NCBI GenBank assembly: GCA_964350445.1
Contig: CAYGKA010000005.1
Span: 1 to 64,000, forward strand
Length of the DNA stretch: 64,000 nucleotides
Direction: 5' to 3'
Source of the DNA: Hwanghaeella sp964350445
GTDB lineage: Bacteria; Pseudomonadota; Alphaproteobacteria; UBA8366; Aestuariispiraceae
Positions 35,893 through 44,573 of this stretch are shown here, piece by piece; position 1 is the first letter of the stretch, and each line of letters opens with the position of its first letter. A model generated the notes under the pieces. It was not told the origin of the DNA. It saw nothing but the letters and a program-made list of their open reading frames with translations, and searched no databases. Made by a program: the position numbers and the translations under genes.

Positions 35893-37302
35893 ATGAACAG
35901 CAATAGACCCACAGCGAATAACACGTTCGGCCGCGGGCGTGATCCGATCGACATGATCTGCCGTGCCCTTTGTGTGCTCATGGCAATGGCAGGGGTGTTT
36001 CTCGCGCTGTTCGCATGGTGGCAGGGGGCTTTGGCGACGCTGCCGCGCGTCGCTCTGTACGGTGTATTTCCGGCCAGTGTGGCGGTGGTGTGCCTCGGGA
36101 TACAGTTCCTGTCGCCTTCAAGCCGTAAGTTGCTTTGCGTCTATGGCGGCGCTGTGGCCGCCGCGGTACTGGGGGCCGAGGTGTATTTGGCCTACGACAC
36201 GGCAGAACAAACCCTATCGCAACAGGTTTCGGCGTCGCGGCCCGTTGACCCATTTGCCGAAAATCCGAACGCGGTCCCGCCGGTGTGTTCCACGACACTG
36301 ATGCGCGATGAGAGCGGTGTCTGGAAGACAATCCTGGCGGGTGAGGACGGTGGTCCCCTATTGCCGCTCGCAGGTGTGTCGCACCGCATGATCGCCCGTT
36401 CCGTCGGCGGCAATGTTACGGCGGCGAAAAGCGATCGGCATGGGTTCAACAATCCAGACCGGGTCTGGGATGCGTCCGGTCAAACCCAAGTACTGCTTAT
36501 TGGCGACAGTTTTACCTATGGCGCGGACGTGCCATTCGGCCTTGGATTTTCGGACCTGGTCCGGGAACAGAGGCCCGGCACGGTCAATTTGGGGTGCGGC
36601 GGCAACGGCCCTCTCGCGGCATTGGCGGCATTGATGGAATACGGACGGGCCCTGAAGCCGAAGATCGTGGTTTGGGCGTATTACGAGGGCAACGACCTGA
36701 CCAAGGACGTCTTGCGGGAATACGCCAATCCCCTTCTGGCCCGATATCTGGAGACGACGGCGGGGGACCTTCAGAATCTCAGCCAACGGCAGCAGGAAAT
36801 CGACCACGCGGTGGTAGCCTTGATCGAGGACCGCCGGGCGGAGCGGACACGCAGGGAGCAGGAGAGGCGTGATATGGGCAAGGCGCAAGAACCGGCACAG
36901 CTCGCCGTGTCCCTCAATCCACGAGAGATTCTGGGCCTTGTGAATCTGCGAACCCGGTTGGGGCTTTCCTTCGGTATTAAACCGGCCGCCATGGACCTGG
37001 CTTCACGCACTGTGGGCAGGATGGCGGATGTGACTGGGGAATGGGGCGGACGGCTCGTGGTCCTGCATCTTCCGTCGGAAACGAGGTGGACGAATGCCCT
37101 GGCGGAGGCTGACGCAGCCGGGTTTACCGATACCGTACGTGGGATCGTTTTAGAGAATGACGGCGTATGGGTCAGCGCCGCGGACGCATTCGAAAGCCTG
37201 AGTGCCGACCCAACGGAGTTCTTCGCCGGGCACTATTCCGAGCGAGGCTACCGCGTCGTCGCGGAAACGCTACTTGAACAGCTGAAGAATCTCGAAGATT
37301 GA
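35893..37302 (+). CDS. Membrane-anchored SGNH/GDSL hydrolase family protein
   Basis: A 469-residue protein. Three hydrophobic helices lie in the first 110 residues, followed by a soluble domain with the SGNH block I motif LLIGDSFTYG (Ser206), the Gly/Asn blocks around NLGCGGNGP and YYEGND, and a late His447 in AGHYSERGY. A charged coiled-coil-like insert is at about residues 305-335. SGNH proteins of this layout add or remove O-acyl groups on envelope glycans. It is divergent from the SxtJ/DUF5989/carbamoyltransferase unit across a 175-bp gap, which suggests a shared role. Confidence 0.85.
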   Translation: MNSNRPTANNTFGRGRDPIDMICRALCVLMAMAGVFLALFAWWQGALATLPRVALYGVFPASVAVVCLGIQFLSPSSRKLLCVYGGAVAAAVLGAEVYLAYDTAEQTLSQQVSASRPVDPFAENPNAVPPVCSTTLMRDESGVWKTILAGEDGGPLLPLAGVSHRMIARSVGGNVTAAKSDRHGFNNPDRVWDASGQTQVLLIGDSFTYGADVPFGLGFSDLVREQRPGTVNLGCGGNGPLAALAALMEYGRALKPKIVVWAYYEGNDLTKDVLREYANPLLARYLETTAGDLQNLSQRQQEIDHAVVALIEDRRAERTRREQERRDMGKAQEPAQLAVSLNPREILGLVNLRTRLGLSFGIKPAAMDLASRTVGRMADVTGEWGGRLVVLHLPSETRWTNALAEADAAGFTDTVRGIVLENDGVWVSAADAFESLSADPTEFFAGHYSERGYRVVAETLLEQLKNLED

Positions 37303-37323
37303 AATCGGCGATTCATGTCCGCC

Positions 37324-38238
37324 CTAGGGCGTTGGGATAATGTAGTCGGGGGATAGGTGTGAAAGCGCCATCCCCGTCTCGAAATCCGCATTCGCGAAAA
37401 AGCCGTGATCGGTGACCAGGACTGTGCCGATCCCGGCGGCCAGCCCCCCCAGCACGTCGGTCTGCAACGTGTCGCCCACCATGGCGATGCGATTGCGGTC
37501 GATCGTTCCCGGGATGCGTTCCAAAACGGTGTCGAAGGCCGCCTTGAACGGCTTGCCGAAGAAGACCAGTTCAACCCCGCTGGCATCGGCCATGTTGTGG
37601 GCGAAGTGGCCCGGCTCCCAGGACATGCCGCCTTCCACCGGTGCGACGATATCCGGGTTGCCCACCAATACGGTGCGCGGCCGATCTTTCAGTGCCCGCT
37701 CGATCATCGACTGCCGCTCCGCCGTCCACTCGCTGCTACCGAACAGGATGAAGGCGTCCACGGCGTTATATTGGGCTGGGTCTTCCGCCAGGAAAGTGAT
37801 GTCGTAGTCTTCCAGTTCTTCATGGCCGAACTTGGTCGCGGCCATGATGCCCCAACGCTGTTTCGGATACCCAGCCAGGGCGCGCAACAGGACTTCCCGA
37901 CTCGATACCACGTTCGATGGATCGAAACTGAAACCCAGGCGGCTGTATCGCTGCATCAAAAGGCGTTTCGGGTAGCCGGCCGCGTTTGTCAACACGATGA
38001 CGGTCTTGCCCATTGCCTGCAGGGCGGACACGGCCTCGACGGCACCGGGGATTGCCCCGTCGCCCACGTTCAACACGCCGAACCCGTCTAGCACGAAAGC
38101 GTCGAAGCGGTCGGCCAGGGCACGCAGTCCAGCGGCCCGTTCCGCCGCCCCTTGGCGCGGTGCGACGGGCAGGCGATGCCTCACCGCCTCATAAGCCTTA
38201 AATGCTTTGAGGGTTGCTTCTGGCGCACGCAAGGTCAT
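37324..38238 (-). CDS. HAD-superfamily class IIA hydrolase (TIGR01459-like)
   Basis: A 304-residue NagD-type HAD protein. The nucleophile motif is FVLDGFGVLNVG, the second motif VIVLTNAAGYPK, and the late motif AMVGDTLQTDVLGG with the metal Asp residues. The ATG overlaps the stop of the phosphonate permease gene (ATGA), so it belongs to the phn-type operon. Homologues dephosphorylate small organophosphates; a role in releasing phosphate from an imported phosphonate or phosphate ester is an inference. No C-P lyase or phosphonatase gene is seen in the window. Confidence 0.85.
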   Translation of the reverse strand: MTLRAPEATLKAFKAYEAVRHRLPVAPRQGAAERAAGLRALADRFDAFVLDGFGVLNVGDGAIPGAVEAVSALQAMGKTVIVLTNAAGYPKRLLMQRYSRLGFSFDPSNVVSSREVLLRALAGYPKQRWGIMAATKFGHEELEDYDITFLAEDPAQYNAVDAFILFGSSEWTAERQSMIERALKDRPRTVLVGNPDIVAPVEGGMSWEPGHFAHNMADASGVELVFFGKPFKAAFDTVLERIPGTIDRNRIAMVGDTLQTDVLGGLAAGIGTVLVTDHGFFANADFETGMALSHLSPDYIIPTP

Positions 38239-39056
38239 CAGATGATCGCGCCCCGAACTTTCGCCGAGACCCATTCGCTGAGAACGACGGCCATCAGGAT
38301 GACGATCAGGATGAGCGAAACTTGCGGCCAGGCGAGAACGTTGAGCGAAGACGAAAGCTGCAGCCCGATCCCGCCCGCGCCGACAAGGCCGAGGACGGTC
38401 GATTCACGGATATTGATGTCCCAGCGGAAGACCGCGACACCGGCGAAGGCAGGCATGATTTGCGGCACGATCCCATAGGCCATGACCTGCCAGCGCGATG
38501 CGCCGGTGGCGGTGATGGCTTCGACCTGGTTCTGGTCGATCTCCTCAATCGCTTCATAGAGCAGCTTGGCGCAGAATCCGATGGACCGGATCGCGATCGC
38601 CAGGACGCCGGCGAATACGCCCGGCCCGATGATGGCGATCAACAGCAAGGCCCAGATCAGCGAGTTGATCGACCGTGTGGAAACGATAATCAACAGCGCG
38701 ATTGGCCGGATGAATGCCTTGCTGGGTGTGGTGTTCCGGGCCGCGAGGAATGCGGTCGGGACAGCCAGGCACAAGGCCAGCAGCGTGCCCAGGGTCGCTA
38801 TGTTCAGTGTGTCCCAGATCGCCTCGCCCAATTGCGTGATATAGGCCCATTTCGGCGGAGTCGCGCGGGTCAGGATGTCGCCCGCGATACGTGGGGCATC
38901 CCAGACGAAAAACCACGTCGTCGCCTCGGATATCTGCTGCCAGCAGGTCACGAAAAGCGCGACGCCCACGAACCAGGACGCCCAACTGACCAGTTGCTCG
39001 CGCCGATTCCGCTTTTGCCAGACTTTTCGACCGTCAGAACTTTGAACTACCGGCAT
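38238..39056 (-). CDS. phnE: Phosphonate/phosphate-type ABC transporter permease PhnE (second copy)
   Basis: A 272-residue permease. The EAA loop AITATGASRWQVMAYGIVPQI followed by FRWDINIRESTVLGLVGAGGIG is diagnostic for PhnE. A long hydrophilic N-terminus (about 20 residues) precedes the first helix. It starts at the base where the other phnE ends, so the two are translationally coupled. Both permeases probably form a heterodimeric channel with the PhnC ATPase. Confidence 0.93.
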   Translation of the reverse strand: MPVVQSSDGRKVWQKRNRREQLVSWASWFVGVALFVTCWQQISEATTWFFVWDAPRIAGDILTRATPPKWAYITQLGEAIWDTLNIATLGTLLALCLAVPTAFLAARNTTPSKAFIRPIALLIIVSTRSINSLIWALLLIAIIGPGVFAGVLAIAIRSIGFCAKLLYEAIEEIDQNQVEAITATGASRWQVMAYGIVPQIMPAFAGVAVFRWDINIRESTVLGLVGAGGIGLQLSSSLNVLAWPQVSLILIVILMAVVLSEWVSAKVRGAII

Positions 39057-39868
39057 TACTGCACCCGTGCACGAATGATGCCCGACAGATATTCCAAGGC
39101 CATGACAATTCCGATGATGATCATGAGGATTGCGGCGGCGGTATCGAACTCGTAACGGTCGAAGGCGGTGTTCAACGTCGCCCCGATCCCGCCGGCACCG
39201 ACCAAGCCAAGAATGGCTGACTCACGGAAGTTGATGTCCACCCGGTAAATGGAAAGCCCGATCAACCGTGGCATTACCTGCGGCTGGACGCCGTAGTTGA
39301 TCCACTGCAGCCAACTGGAGCCGGTCGAGCGGATGGCTTCCGCCTGAACCTTGTCCATGGCTTCGATATCTTCCGCCAGCAGTTTCGCCAAGAAGCCGAT
39401 GGTCGCGAAAGAGAGGGTAAGGAACCCGGCCAGCGGCCCGAAGCCGAAGATCGCTACGAAAAGGATCGCGACGATGATTTCCTGCAAGGCGCGGGACAAA
39501 GCGACGATCGATCGGCAAACGAGATAGACCGGCAAGGGGGCAATGTTGCGCGCCGCGCCCAGGCCTATGGGTATTGAGATTGCGATGCCGACGACGGATG
39601 CCGCAACGGTCATGATCAGGCTTTCCAGCATCCCGTCCCAGATATCGCCGGCGCGGGAGATGAAATCCGGCCGGGCAAAGGACATGATGAAGGCGGCGCC
39701 GCGGTCGAGACCTTCATAGACGCGGGTCCAGTTCACGTCGATCGTAGCGACGGCGGCGATCAGGTACAGCACGGCGGCAACAGCTAAGGACCAGCGCATC
39801 CAGACACGCTTAATGAAGGGCGGTTTGCGCCAGGGTTGGCCCAGTTTGGTGTCCAACGCGGTCGTCAT
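39056..39868 (-). CDS. phnE: Phosphonate/phosphate-type ABC transporter permease PhnE (first copy)
   Basis: A 270-residue permease. The EAA loop AIRSTGSSWLQWINYGVQPQ and DINFRESAILGLVGAGGIG are the PhnE hallmarks. It overlaps the phnC stop by 4 bp. The two PhnE proteins are clearly related but diverged outside the loop, consistent with an old duplication rather than a recent repeat. Confidence 0.93.
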   Translation of the reverse strand: MTTALDTKLGQPWRKPPFIKRVWMRWSLAVAAVLYLIAAVATIDVNWTRVYEGLDRGAAFIMSFARPDFISRAGDIWDGMLESLIMTVAASVVGIAISIPIGLGAARNIAPLPVYLVCRSIVALSRALQEIIVAILFVAIFGFGPLAGFLTLSFATIGFLAKLLAEDIEAMDKVQAEAIRSTGSSWLQWINYGVQPQVMPRLIGLSIYRVDINFRESAILGLVGAGGIGATLNTAFDRYEFDTAAAILMIIIGIVMALEYLSGIIRARVQ

Positions 39869-40659
39869 GCGACGGCTGCCTCTGAATCTTCTTCTTCGTC
39901 CTTACGGATTGTCGCCTGCCAATCCTCTTCGCCGTAAATCTCCGTCAGGACGTCCGGTGTCAAGGCTGTCGGCGGTCCATCGAAACGGATCGCGCCGGCC
40001 TGCAGGCCGATGACCCGTTGCACGAACATCTGGGCCAAGGCGACGTCGTGAATATTGATGATGGCGGCCAGTCCGCGTTCCTGACAAAGCTCGCAGATCA
40101 AGCGCATGATCTGACGGGATGTTTTCGGGTCCAACGATGCGGTCGGTTCGTCGACCAGCAGCAGGGACGGGTTTTGAATCAAGGCACGGCAGATGCCGAC
40201 CCGCTGGCGTTGCCCACCTGAAAGTTCATCGGCGCGTTTGTCCGCCATGGCCAGCAAGCCAACTCGGTCCAGCAGCCGGAAGGCTTCATCGACATCCGAT
40301 TGCGGATACCTGCGCAGGAAACTACGCCAGAACCCGACATAGCCGAGGCGGCCGGACAACACGTTTTCCATCACGGTCAAGCGCTCGACCAGCGCGTATT
40401 CCTGAAAGATCATGCCCATGCGGCGTCGCTCGCGGCGAAGGGCGGAAGAATTCAGGGACGTAATGTCAACACCGTCCAACAGGGCGTGTCCGCTGGTGGG
40501 TTCGACGAGGCGGTTGATGCACCGGATCAACGTCGACTTGCCCGCCCCGGAAGGCCCTATCAAGGCGAGAACCTGTCCGTTCGGGATATCCAGATCAACA
40601 GAAACCAGGGCCTTGTCGCCCGTACGGTAGGTCTTCGTAAGCGATTTAAGGCTTAGCAA
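39865..40659 (-). CDS. phnC: Phosphonate/phosphate-type ABC transporter ATP-binding protein
   Basis: A 264-residue ATPase. Walker A GPSGAGKST, signature LSGGQRQRVGICRAL, Walker B LLLVDEPTASLD and the switch His in NIHDVAL are intact. MGMIFQEYALVERLTVMENVLSGRLGY has the Q-loop. The C-terminus extends about 20 acidic residues past the family norm. It lies 89 bp downstream of phnD, with a strong hairpin between. Confidence 0.93.
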   Translation of the reverse strand: MLSLKSLTKTYRTGDKALVSVDLDIPNGQVLALIGPSGAGKSTLIRCINRLVEPTSGHALLDGVDITSLNSSALRRERRRMGMIFQEYALVERLTVMENVLSGRLGYVGFWRSFLRRYPQSDVDEAFRLLDRVGLLAMADKRADELSGGQRQRVGICRALIQNPSLLLVDEPTASLDPKTSRQIMRLICELCQERGLAAIINIHDVALAQMFVQRVIGLQAGAIRFDGPPTALTPDVLTEIYGEEDWQATIRKDEEEDSEAAVA

Positions 40660-40710
40660 AAGCGTATACTCGTTTGGTAATGAACGCGGTGTGAAATGAT
40701 AGGAAAGAAA

Positions 40711-40739
40711 GCCGGCGGCATCTTTAAAGTGCCGCCGGC
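40711..40739 (-). other. Intercistronic hairpin between phnD and phnC
   Basis: A perfect 10-bp stem, GCCGGCGGCA (40711-40720) with TGCCGCCGGC (40730-40739), and a 9-nt loop, lies just after the phnD stop. It has no T-run on the transcribed strand and closely parallels the dctP-dctQ stem at 723-750; it probably sets the ratio of binding protein to permease. Confidence 0.7.
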
Positions 40740-40748
40740 CTCACTTTC

Positions 40749-41726
40749 TTATTCGCAGGCGTATGAGACGCCGTTGGCCGTGTCGATCTTGCGGATGACG
40801 TCCCAGAATTCCTTGTAGGTCATTTCCAGGAACTGGCCTTCGTTGGATTTTTCGAATTCCTTCTGCAGGCTGCTGCCTTCCCATTCGAAGCTGAAGAAGG
40901 CATCGCGGATCTTTTCCTGCAATTCCGGCTTCAGATTATGAACGACCCCGAACCCGGTGGTCGGGAACGTCTGCGACTTGTAGATCGACACCACCTGTTC
41001 CGGCTTCAGCACGTCGCGCTGGATCATTCGCGCCAGAACGGAGTTCGCGATCGAAGCCGCGGGATAGTCCTTGTTGGCGACGCCGAGGATGGAGTTGTCG
41101 TGCTTGCCCGAGAATACCGGCTCGAAATCGCGTTCCGCGACCATGCCGAAATCGGCTTTCAGGATCGCTGAGGGCGCCTTGAAACCGGAATTCGACGTTG
41201 GCGACGTGAAGGCCAATTGCTTACCCTTGATGTCCTCGACCTTCTCGATGCCGGAGCCCGGATAAGTCAGGATTTCCATCTCATATCCGAAGTTGCCGTC
41301 CTTGGACGCCATGATGGTAAAGGGATGGAAACCTGCGCAGTTCACGGCCAGCGGGTTGGACCCGGTGTTGAAGCCGGCGATATGCAACCGGCCGGAACGC
41401 ATCGCCTCAATCTGGGCGGCGTTCGACTGAACCGGGAAGAACACCACGGATTTGCCGGTCTTTTCTTCCAGATGCTTCAGGAAATCGGACCAAGCTTCCT
41501 TGTAGACCGCGGGATCTTCGACGGGCGTATACGCGAAGATCAGCGTATCGGGGTCGATCTGCTGGGAGGGATCGGTCGGCGTATCGGCGATCAGGTCGCC
41601 GTCGCGGTCGCAATAACGCTGGTCCAAATCCCCGCGAGGGCAGTTCTCCTGGGCGGATGCACTGGAAGCCGAGAATGCCATGGCGGCCAGAACCGCACCG
41701 GCGAGCAGAATATTCTTTTTGATCAC
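40749..41726 (-). CDS. phnD: Phosphonate/phosphite-type ABC transporter periplasmic substrate-binding protein
   Basis: A 325-residue protein with a signal peptide ending SASSASA. The core TLIFAYTPVEDPAVYKEAW, FPVQSNAAQIEAMRSGRLHIAGF and AFTSPTSNSGFKAPS is typical of PhnD-type binders; the SPTSNSG loop contacts the phosphonate or phosphite oxygens. Before the core, residues about 27-57 carry two Cys and an acidic run (YCDRDGDLIADTPTD) that looks like a calcium-loop motif. Expression is probably PhoB-controlled, since a Pho-box match lies 50 bp upstream. Confidence 0.92.
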   Translation of the reverse strand: MIKKNILLAGAVLAAMAFSASSASAQENCPRGDLDQRYCDRDGDLIADTPTDPSQQIDPDTLIFAYTPVEDPAVYKEAWSDFLKHLEEKTGKSVVFFPVQSNAAQIEAMRSGRLHIAGFNTGSNPLAVNCAGFHPFTIMASKDGNFGYEMEILTYPGSGIEKVEDIKGKQLAFTSPTSNSGFKAPSAILKADFGMVAERDFEPVFSGKHDNSILGVANKDYPAASIANSVLARMIQRDVLKPEQVVSIYKSQTFPTTGFGVVHNLKPELQEKIRDAFFSFEWEGSSLQKEFEKSNEGQFLEMTYKEFWDVIRKIDTANGVSYACE

Positions 41727-41775
41727 GCTGAACCTCCCCTTGGGTTACTTTTTTCGCCCGGTCTCAAGGACCGGA

Positions 41776-41797
41776 ATTTGTTACAGTTTTGTTACAT
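41776..41797 (-). promoter_or_regulatory. Pho box upstream of phnD
   Basis: On the minus strand the sequence reads ATGTAAC, then AAAA, then CTGTAAC, then AAAT: two 7-bp direct repeats at 11-bp spacing with A/T-rich spacers, as in the PhoB consensus (CTGTCAT repeats). It is oriented with phnD and ends 50 bp before its ATG, so phosphate-starvation control is likely. Confidence 0.78.
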
Positions 41798-41889
41798 AGC
41801 ACTGAAGCGCAAGGGGGGAAATATCGTTTTCAAAGCTCTCTGGATCGATGTCGCATGAACCCGCCGGGTTCGGGGGACGCAGCGGCCCG

Positions 41890-43413
41890 CTAGCCCACGA
41901 CGCCGATGGGCCAGGGGATGAATTCGTCCTCGCCGACGCCCAGTTCCTCGCTTTTCGATTTCACGCCGGACGCGATGTCCAGGAATCGTTGAAAGATTTC
42001 TTCGCCCATTTCGTCCAGTGTCGCATCGCCGTCGATGACCGTGCCGCAATTGATGTCCATATCGCCGCGCATCCGCTCAAACATCGCCGTGTTGCTGGCC
42101 AGTTTGATGGTTGGCGCGGGGTAGGACCCGAAACAGGAGCCGCGACCCGTGGTGAAGCAGATCAGATTGGCGCCGCCGGCGATCTGCCCGGTGGCTGAGA
42201 CGGGGTCGTAACCTGGGGTATCCATGATGACCAGTCCATGCTCCGTCACCGGTTCGGCGTAGAGATAGACTTCGTTGACTCCGGTCGATCCGCCCTTCTT
42301 CGCGCCACCGAGCGCTTTTTCGATGATATTCGCGATGCCCCCGGCATTGTTCCCGGGGCTGACCTTGCCGTTAATCTGCGTGTCCTTGCCCTTGTTGTAT
42401 TCCAGCCACCAATCGAACCGGTCGACGAATTTCCGGCCGATTTCCGGCGTTCGGGCCCGGGCCGTCAGGGTGTGCTCGACGCCATAGAGTTCCGGCGTTT
42501 CTGAAAGGATGGCCGTGCCCCCGTGCCGCACCAGGATGTCCACGGCCTTGCCCAGCGCCGGATTGGCGGACAGGCCGGAAAACCCGTCCGAACCGCCGCA
42601 TTGCAGTCCGACCATGATATGTTCCGCAGAACAGGACTCGCGCGTGATGGCGTTCGCTTCCTCCAGCATCTCGCGGATAGCCTTCTTGCCGGCGTCGATC
42701 GCCGCGGCTGTGCCGCCTGTTTCCTGCATCGTGATGGTCCGGATGGTCTTGCCGGTCTCCAGGCCTTCGGCCTCGAAGAACCGCTGCAGATTGTTCCGCT
42801 CGCAACCCAGTGCGCAAACCAGCGCACCCGCGATGTTGGGATGGCGGATATAGCCGGACAGGGTTCGGCGCAGCAGATCCATCGGCTCCCCGGTCATTTC
42901 CATGCCGCAGCCCTGCTCATGGACGAAGGGCACGACCGCATCGACATTCGGGTAGTCGGCCAGGCGTTCCTCGTCGAAATAATTGGCGATCCGTCGCGCA
43001 ACGGTCGCCGAACAGTTCACGGTGATGAAAATGCCGATGCAGTTCCGGGTTCCGACCCGACCGTCCGCGCGCCGAATACCCATGAAGGTCGCACGTTCGT
43101 CCGGCGGCAAAACTTCGGTGGGTCGGTAGTCCTGGCCGTGGCGGTAATCCTTGGCAAAGGAATCCATCAAGACGTTATGAGAATGCATCCAGGTGCCGGG
43201 GACGATGTCTTCGCCGGCAAAGCCGATGATGGTGTCGTATTTCAGAACCGGGTCGCCCTTCCCGATCGCCCGCGCGGCGAGCTTGTGGCCAAGCGGGACG
43301 TCCTGAAGGGCTGTGATCCCTTCGGATTCGATTGACGTGCCCTTCGGGATTTCCACCCGCGCTACGACAACATTGTCCGCCGGGTCCAACCGTATCGTCG
43401 GCGCCTTGATCAT
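41890..43413 (-). CDS. UxaA-family hydrolyase (altronate dehydratase type)
   Basis: A 507-residue enzyme with an N-terminal SAF domain (about residues 1-85, LDPADNVVVARVEIPKG) joined to the large catalytic part. GIRRADGRVGTRNCIGI, VPFVHEQGCGM, ALGCERNN and VGLQCGGSDGFSGLSANP are conserved motifs, with Cys and His probably binding iron. Family members dehydrate altronate, galactarate or sulfolactate-like sugar acids. The ATG at 43413 is used; the frame is open 16 codons further. No uxaB/uxaC or kdgK genes are nearby, so the sugar acid is unknown. It lies 96 bp downstream of a LysR gene on the same strand. Confidence 0.88.
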   Translation of the reverse strand: MIKAPTIRLDPADNVVVARVEIPKGTSIESEGITALQDVPLGHKLAARAIGKGDPVLKYDTIIGFAGEDIVPGTWMHSHNVLMDSFAKDYRHGQDYRPTEVLPPDERATFMGIRRADGRVGTRNCIGIFITVNCSATVARRIANYFDEERLADYPNVDAVVPFVHEQGCGMEMTGEPMDLLRRTLSGYIRHPNIAGALVCALGCERNNLQRFFEAEGLETGKTIRTITMQETGGTAAAIDAGKKAIREMLEEANAITRESCSAEHIMVGLQCGGSDGFSGLSANPALGKAVDILVRHGGTAILSETPELYGVEHTLTARARTPEIGRKFVDRFDWWLEYNKGKDTQINGKVSPGNNAGGIANIIEKALGGAKKGGSTGVNEVYLYAEPVTEHGLVIMDTPGYDPVSATGQIAGGANLICFTTGRGSCFGSYPAPTIKLASNTAMFERMRGDMDINCGTVIDGDATLDEMGEEIFQRFLDIASGVKSKSEELGVGEDEFIPWPIGVVG

Positions 43414-43509
43414 TGTTCCATCCCGTCCGCATGGTTCATGTTTCGGCAAGAGTGGCGTCAAAGGACCGCCCCCGTCCAGGGGATACTAATGTGTGGTGCG
43501 TAAAAGCAC

Positions 43510-44415
43510 CTATTCGTTGGCGAGGACGGGTTGCCGCCGCAGATGCTGGACCAAATGGTCGATCACCGCGCGCACGCGCGCCGAGGTGTGGCCGGCTTCC
43601 TTGTGCACGACATGGACAGGAACCACCGGCGGTTCGTATTCGGGCAATATGATCTGCAGCGTGCCGGCCTGCACTTGCGGCGCGATCATATAGGACAGAA
43701 CACGGGTTATGCCTTTCCCCAGTTCCGCGCCTGTGATCGCGGCGGCCGCCGTGTTTACATGTAGGCGGGATGCGGGCCGGTACCGGAACGGTTTTCCCCT
43801 ATGATCGAAGACCCACTCGCGTCCCGGCGCCATGCTCGCGAAATGAATGATGTCGTGCCGGTCCAGGTCTGACGGCTGCTCGGGCCGCCCCCGTTTCGCG
43901 AGATAGGCCGGGGCTGCACAAAGAACACGCCGCACGGCACCGACACGAATGGCCGTCAGGCTTGAATCCGGAAGATCGGCGATCCGGACGGCGACGTCGA
44001 TGCCCTCGTCGACGACATGGACGATCCGATCCACGAACAGGGTGGAAACCGACAGATCCGGATACCGATCCAGCAGGTCCAAGAGGATGGGCGTCAAGAT
44101 GATGCTGCCGAACGTGGCCGAGCCGGTCACAGAGACGGTGCCGCGCGGCTCCGCGTGTATCCCGGCCGCATGCCGGTCCGCTTCATCGACCTCCGCCAGG
44201 ATCCGTCTGCAATCCTCGAGATAGCGGCCGCCGGCCTCCGTCAAATGGACGGATCGTGTGGTCCTGTGGAACAGGCGGCAGCCAAGTCTGGATTCAAGCT
44301 CCAAGACTGCGCGCGTGACGGAAGGTGGTGACATGTTCAGGCGCCGCGCGGCGGGCGCGAAGCCGCCTTCCTCAGCAACACCGACGAAGACGGACATGGT
44401 CTGAAGACGATCCAT
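43510..44415 (-). CDS. LysR family transcriptional regulator
   Basis: A 301-residue regulator. The N-terminal helix-turn-helix MDRLQTMSVFVGVAEEGGF, PAARRLNMSPPSVTRAVLELE is followed by a LysR substrate-binding domain. The ATG at 44415 has AGGA six nt upstream; another ATG is directly in front. It lies upstream of the uxaA-like gene and divergent from three small-enzyme genes. A dyad ATTCC-N7-GGAAT overlaps its ribosome site, so it may repress itself. Confidence 0.9.
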   Translation of the reverse strand: MDRLQTMSVFVGVAEEGGFAPAARRLNMSPPSVTRAVLELESRLGCRLFHRTTRSVHLTEAGGRYLEDCRRILAEVDEADRHAAGIHAEPRGTVSVTGSATFGSIILTPILLDLLDRYPDLSVSTLFVDRIVHVVDEGIDVAVRIADLPDSSLTAIRVGAVRRVLCAAPAYLAKRGRPEQPSDLDRHDIIHFASMAPGREWVFDHRGKPFRYRPASRLHVNTAAAAITGAELGKGITRVLSYMIAPQVQAGTLQIILPEYEPPVVPVHVVHKEAGHTSARVRAVIDHLVQHLRRQPVLANE

Positions 44416-44419
44416 CATA

Positions 44420-44436
44420 ATTCCTAAATGTGGAAT
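44420..44436. promoter_or_regulatory. Candidate LysR operator ATTCC-N7-GGAAT
   Basis: A perfect 5-bp inverted repeat with 7-bp spacing (44420-44424, 44432-44436), the spacing expected of LysR boxes, lies in the 158-bp divergent region between the LysR gene and the DUF1348 gene. Confidence 0.5.
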
Positions 44437-44573
44437 GATATGTTTCAGAATACCCCAATTAATCCGCATGAAGAAAGTACACATATTCTTCTCCAACAGC
44501 ACGACAGGGCAGTTCAGCGGGTCAATAACCCGTGTCGCCCGGAACCCAAATCCTGTTCACCTTTGGAGATGAC

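Noticed and set aside
41857..41871. GAACCC-GCC-GGGTTC hairpin as a terminator after the uxaA-like gene
   Set aside because: Only 6 bp and no T-tract on the minus strand; too weak to call.
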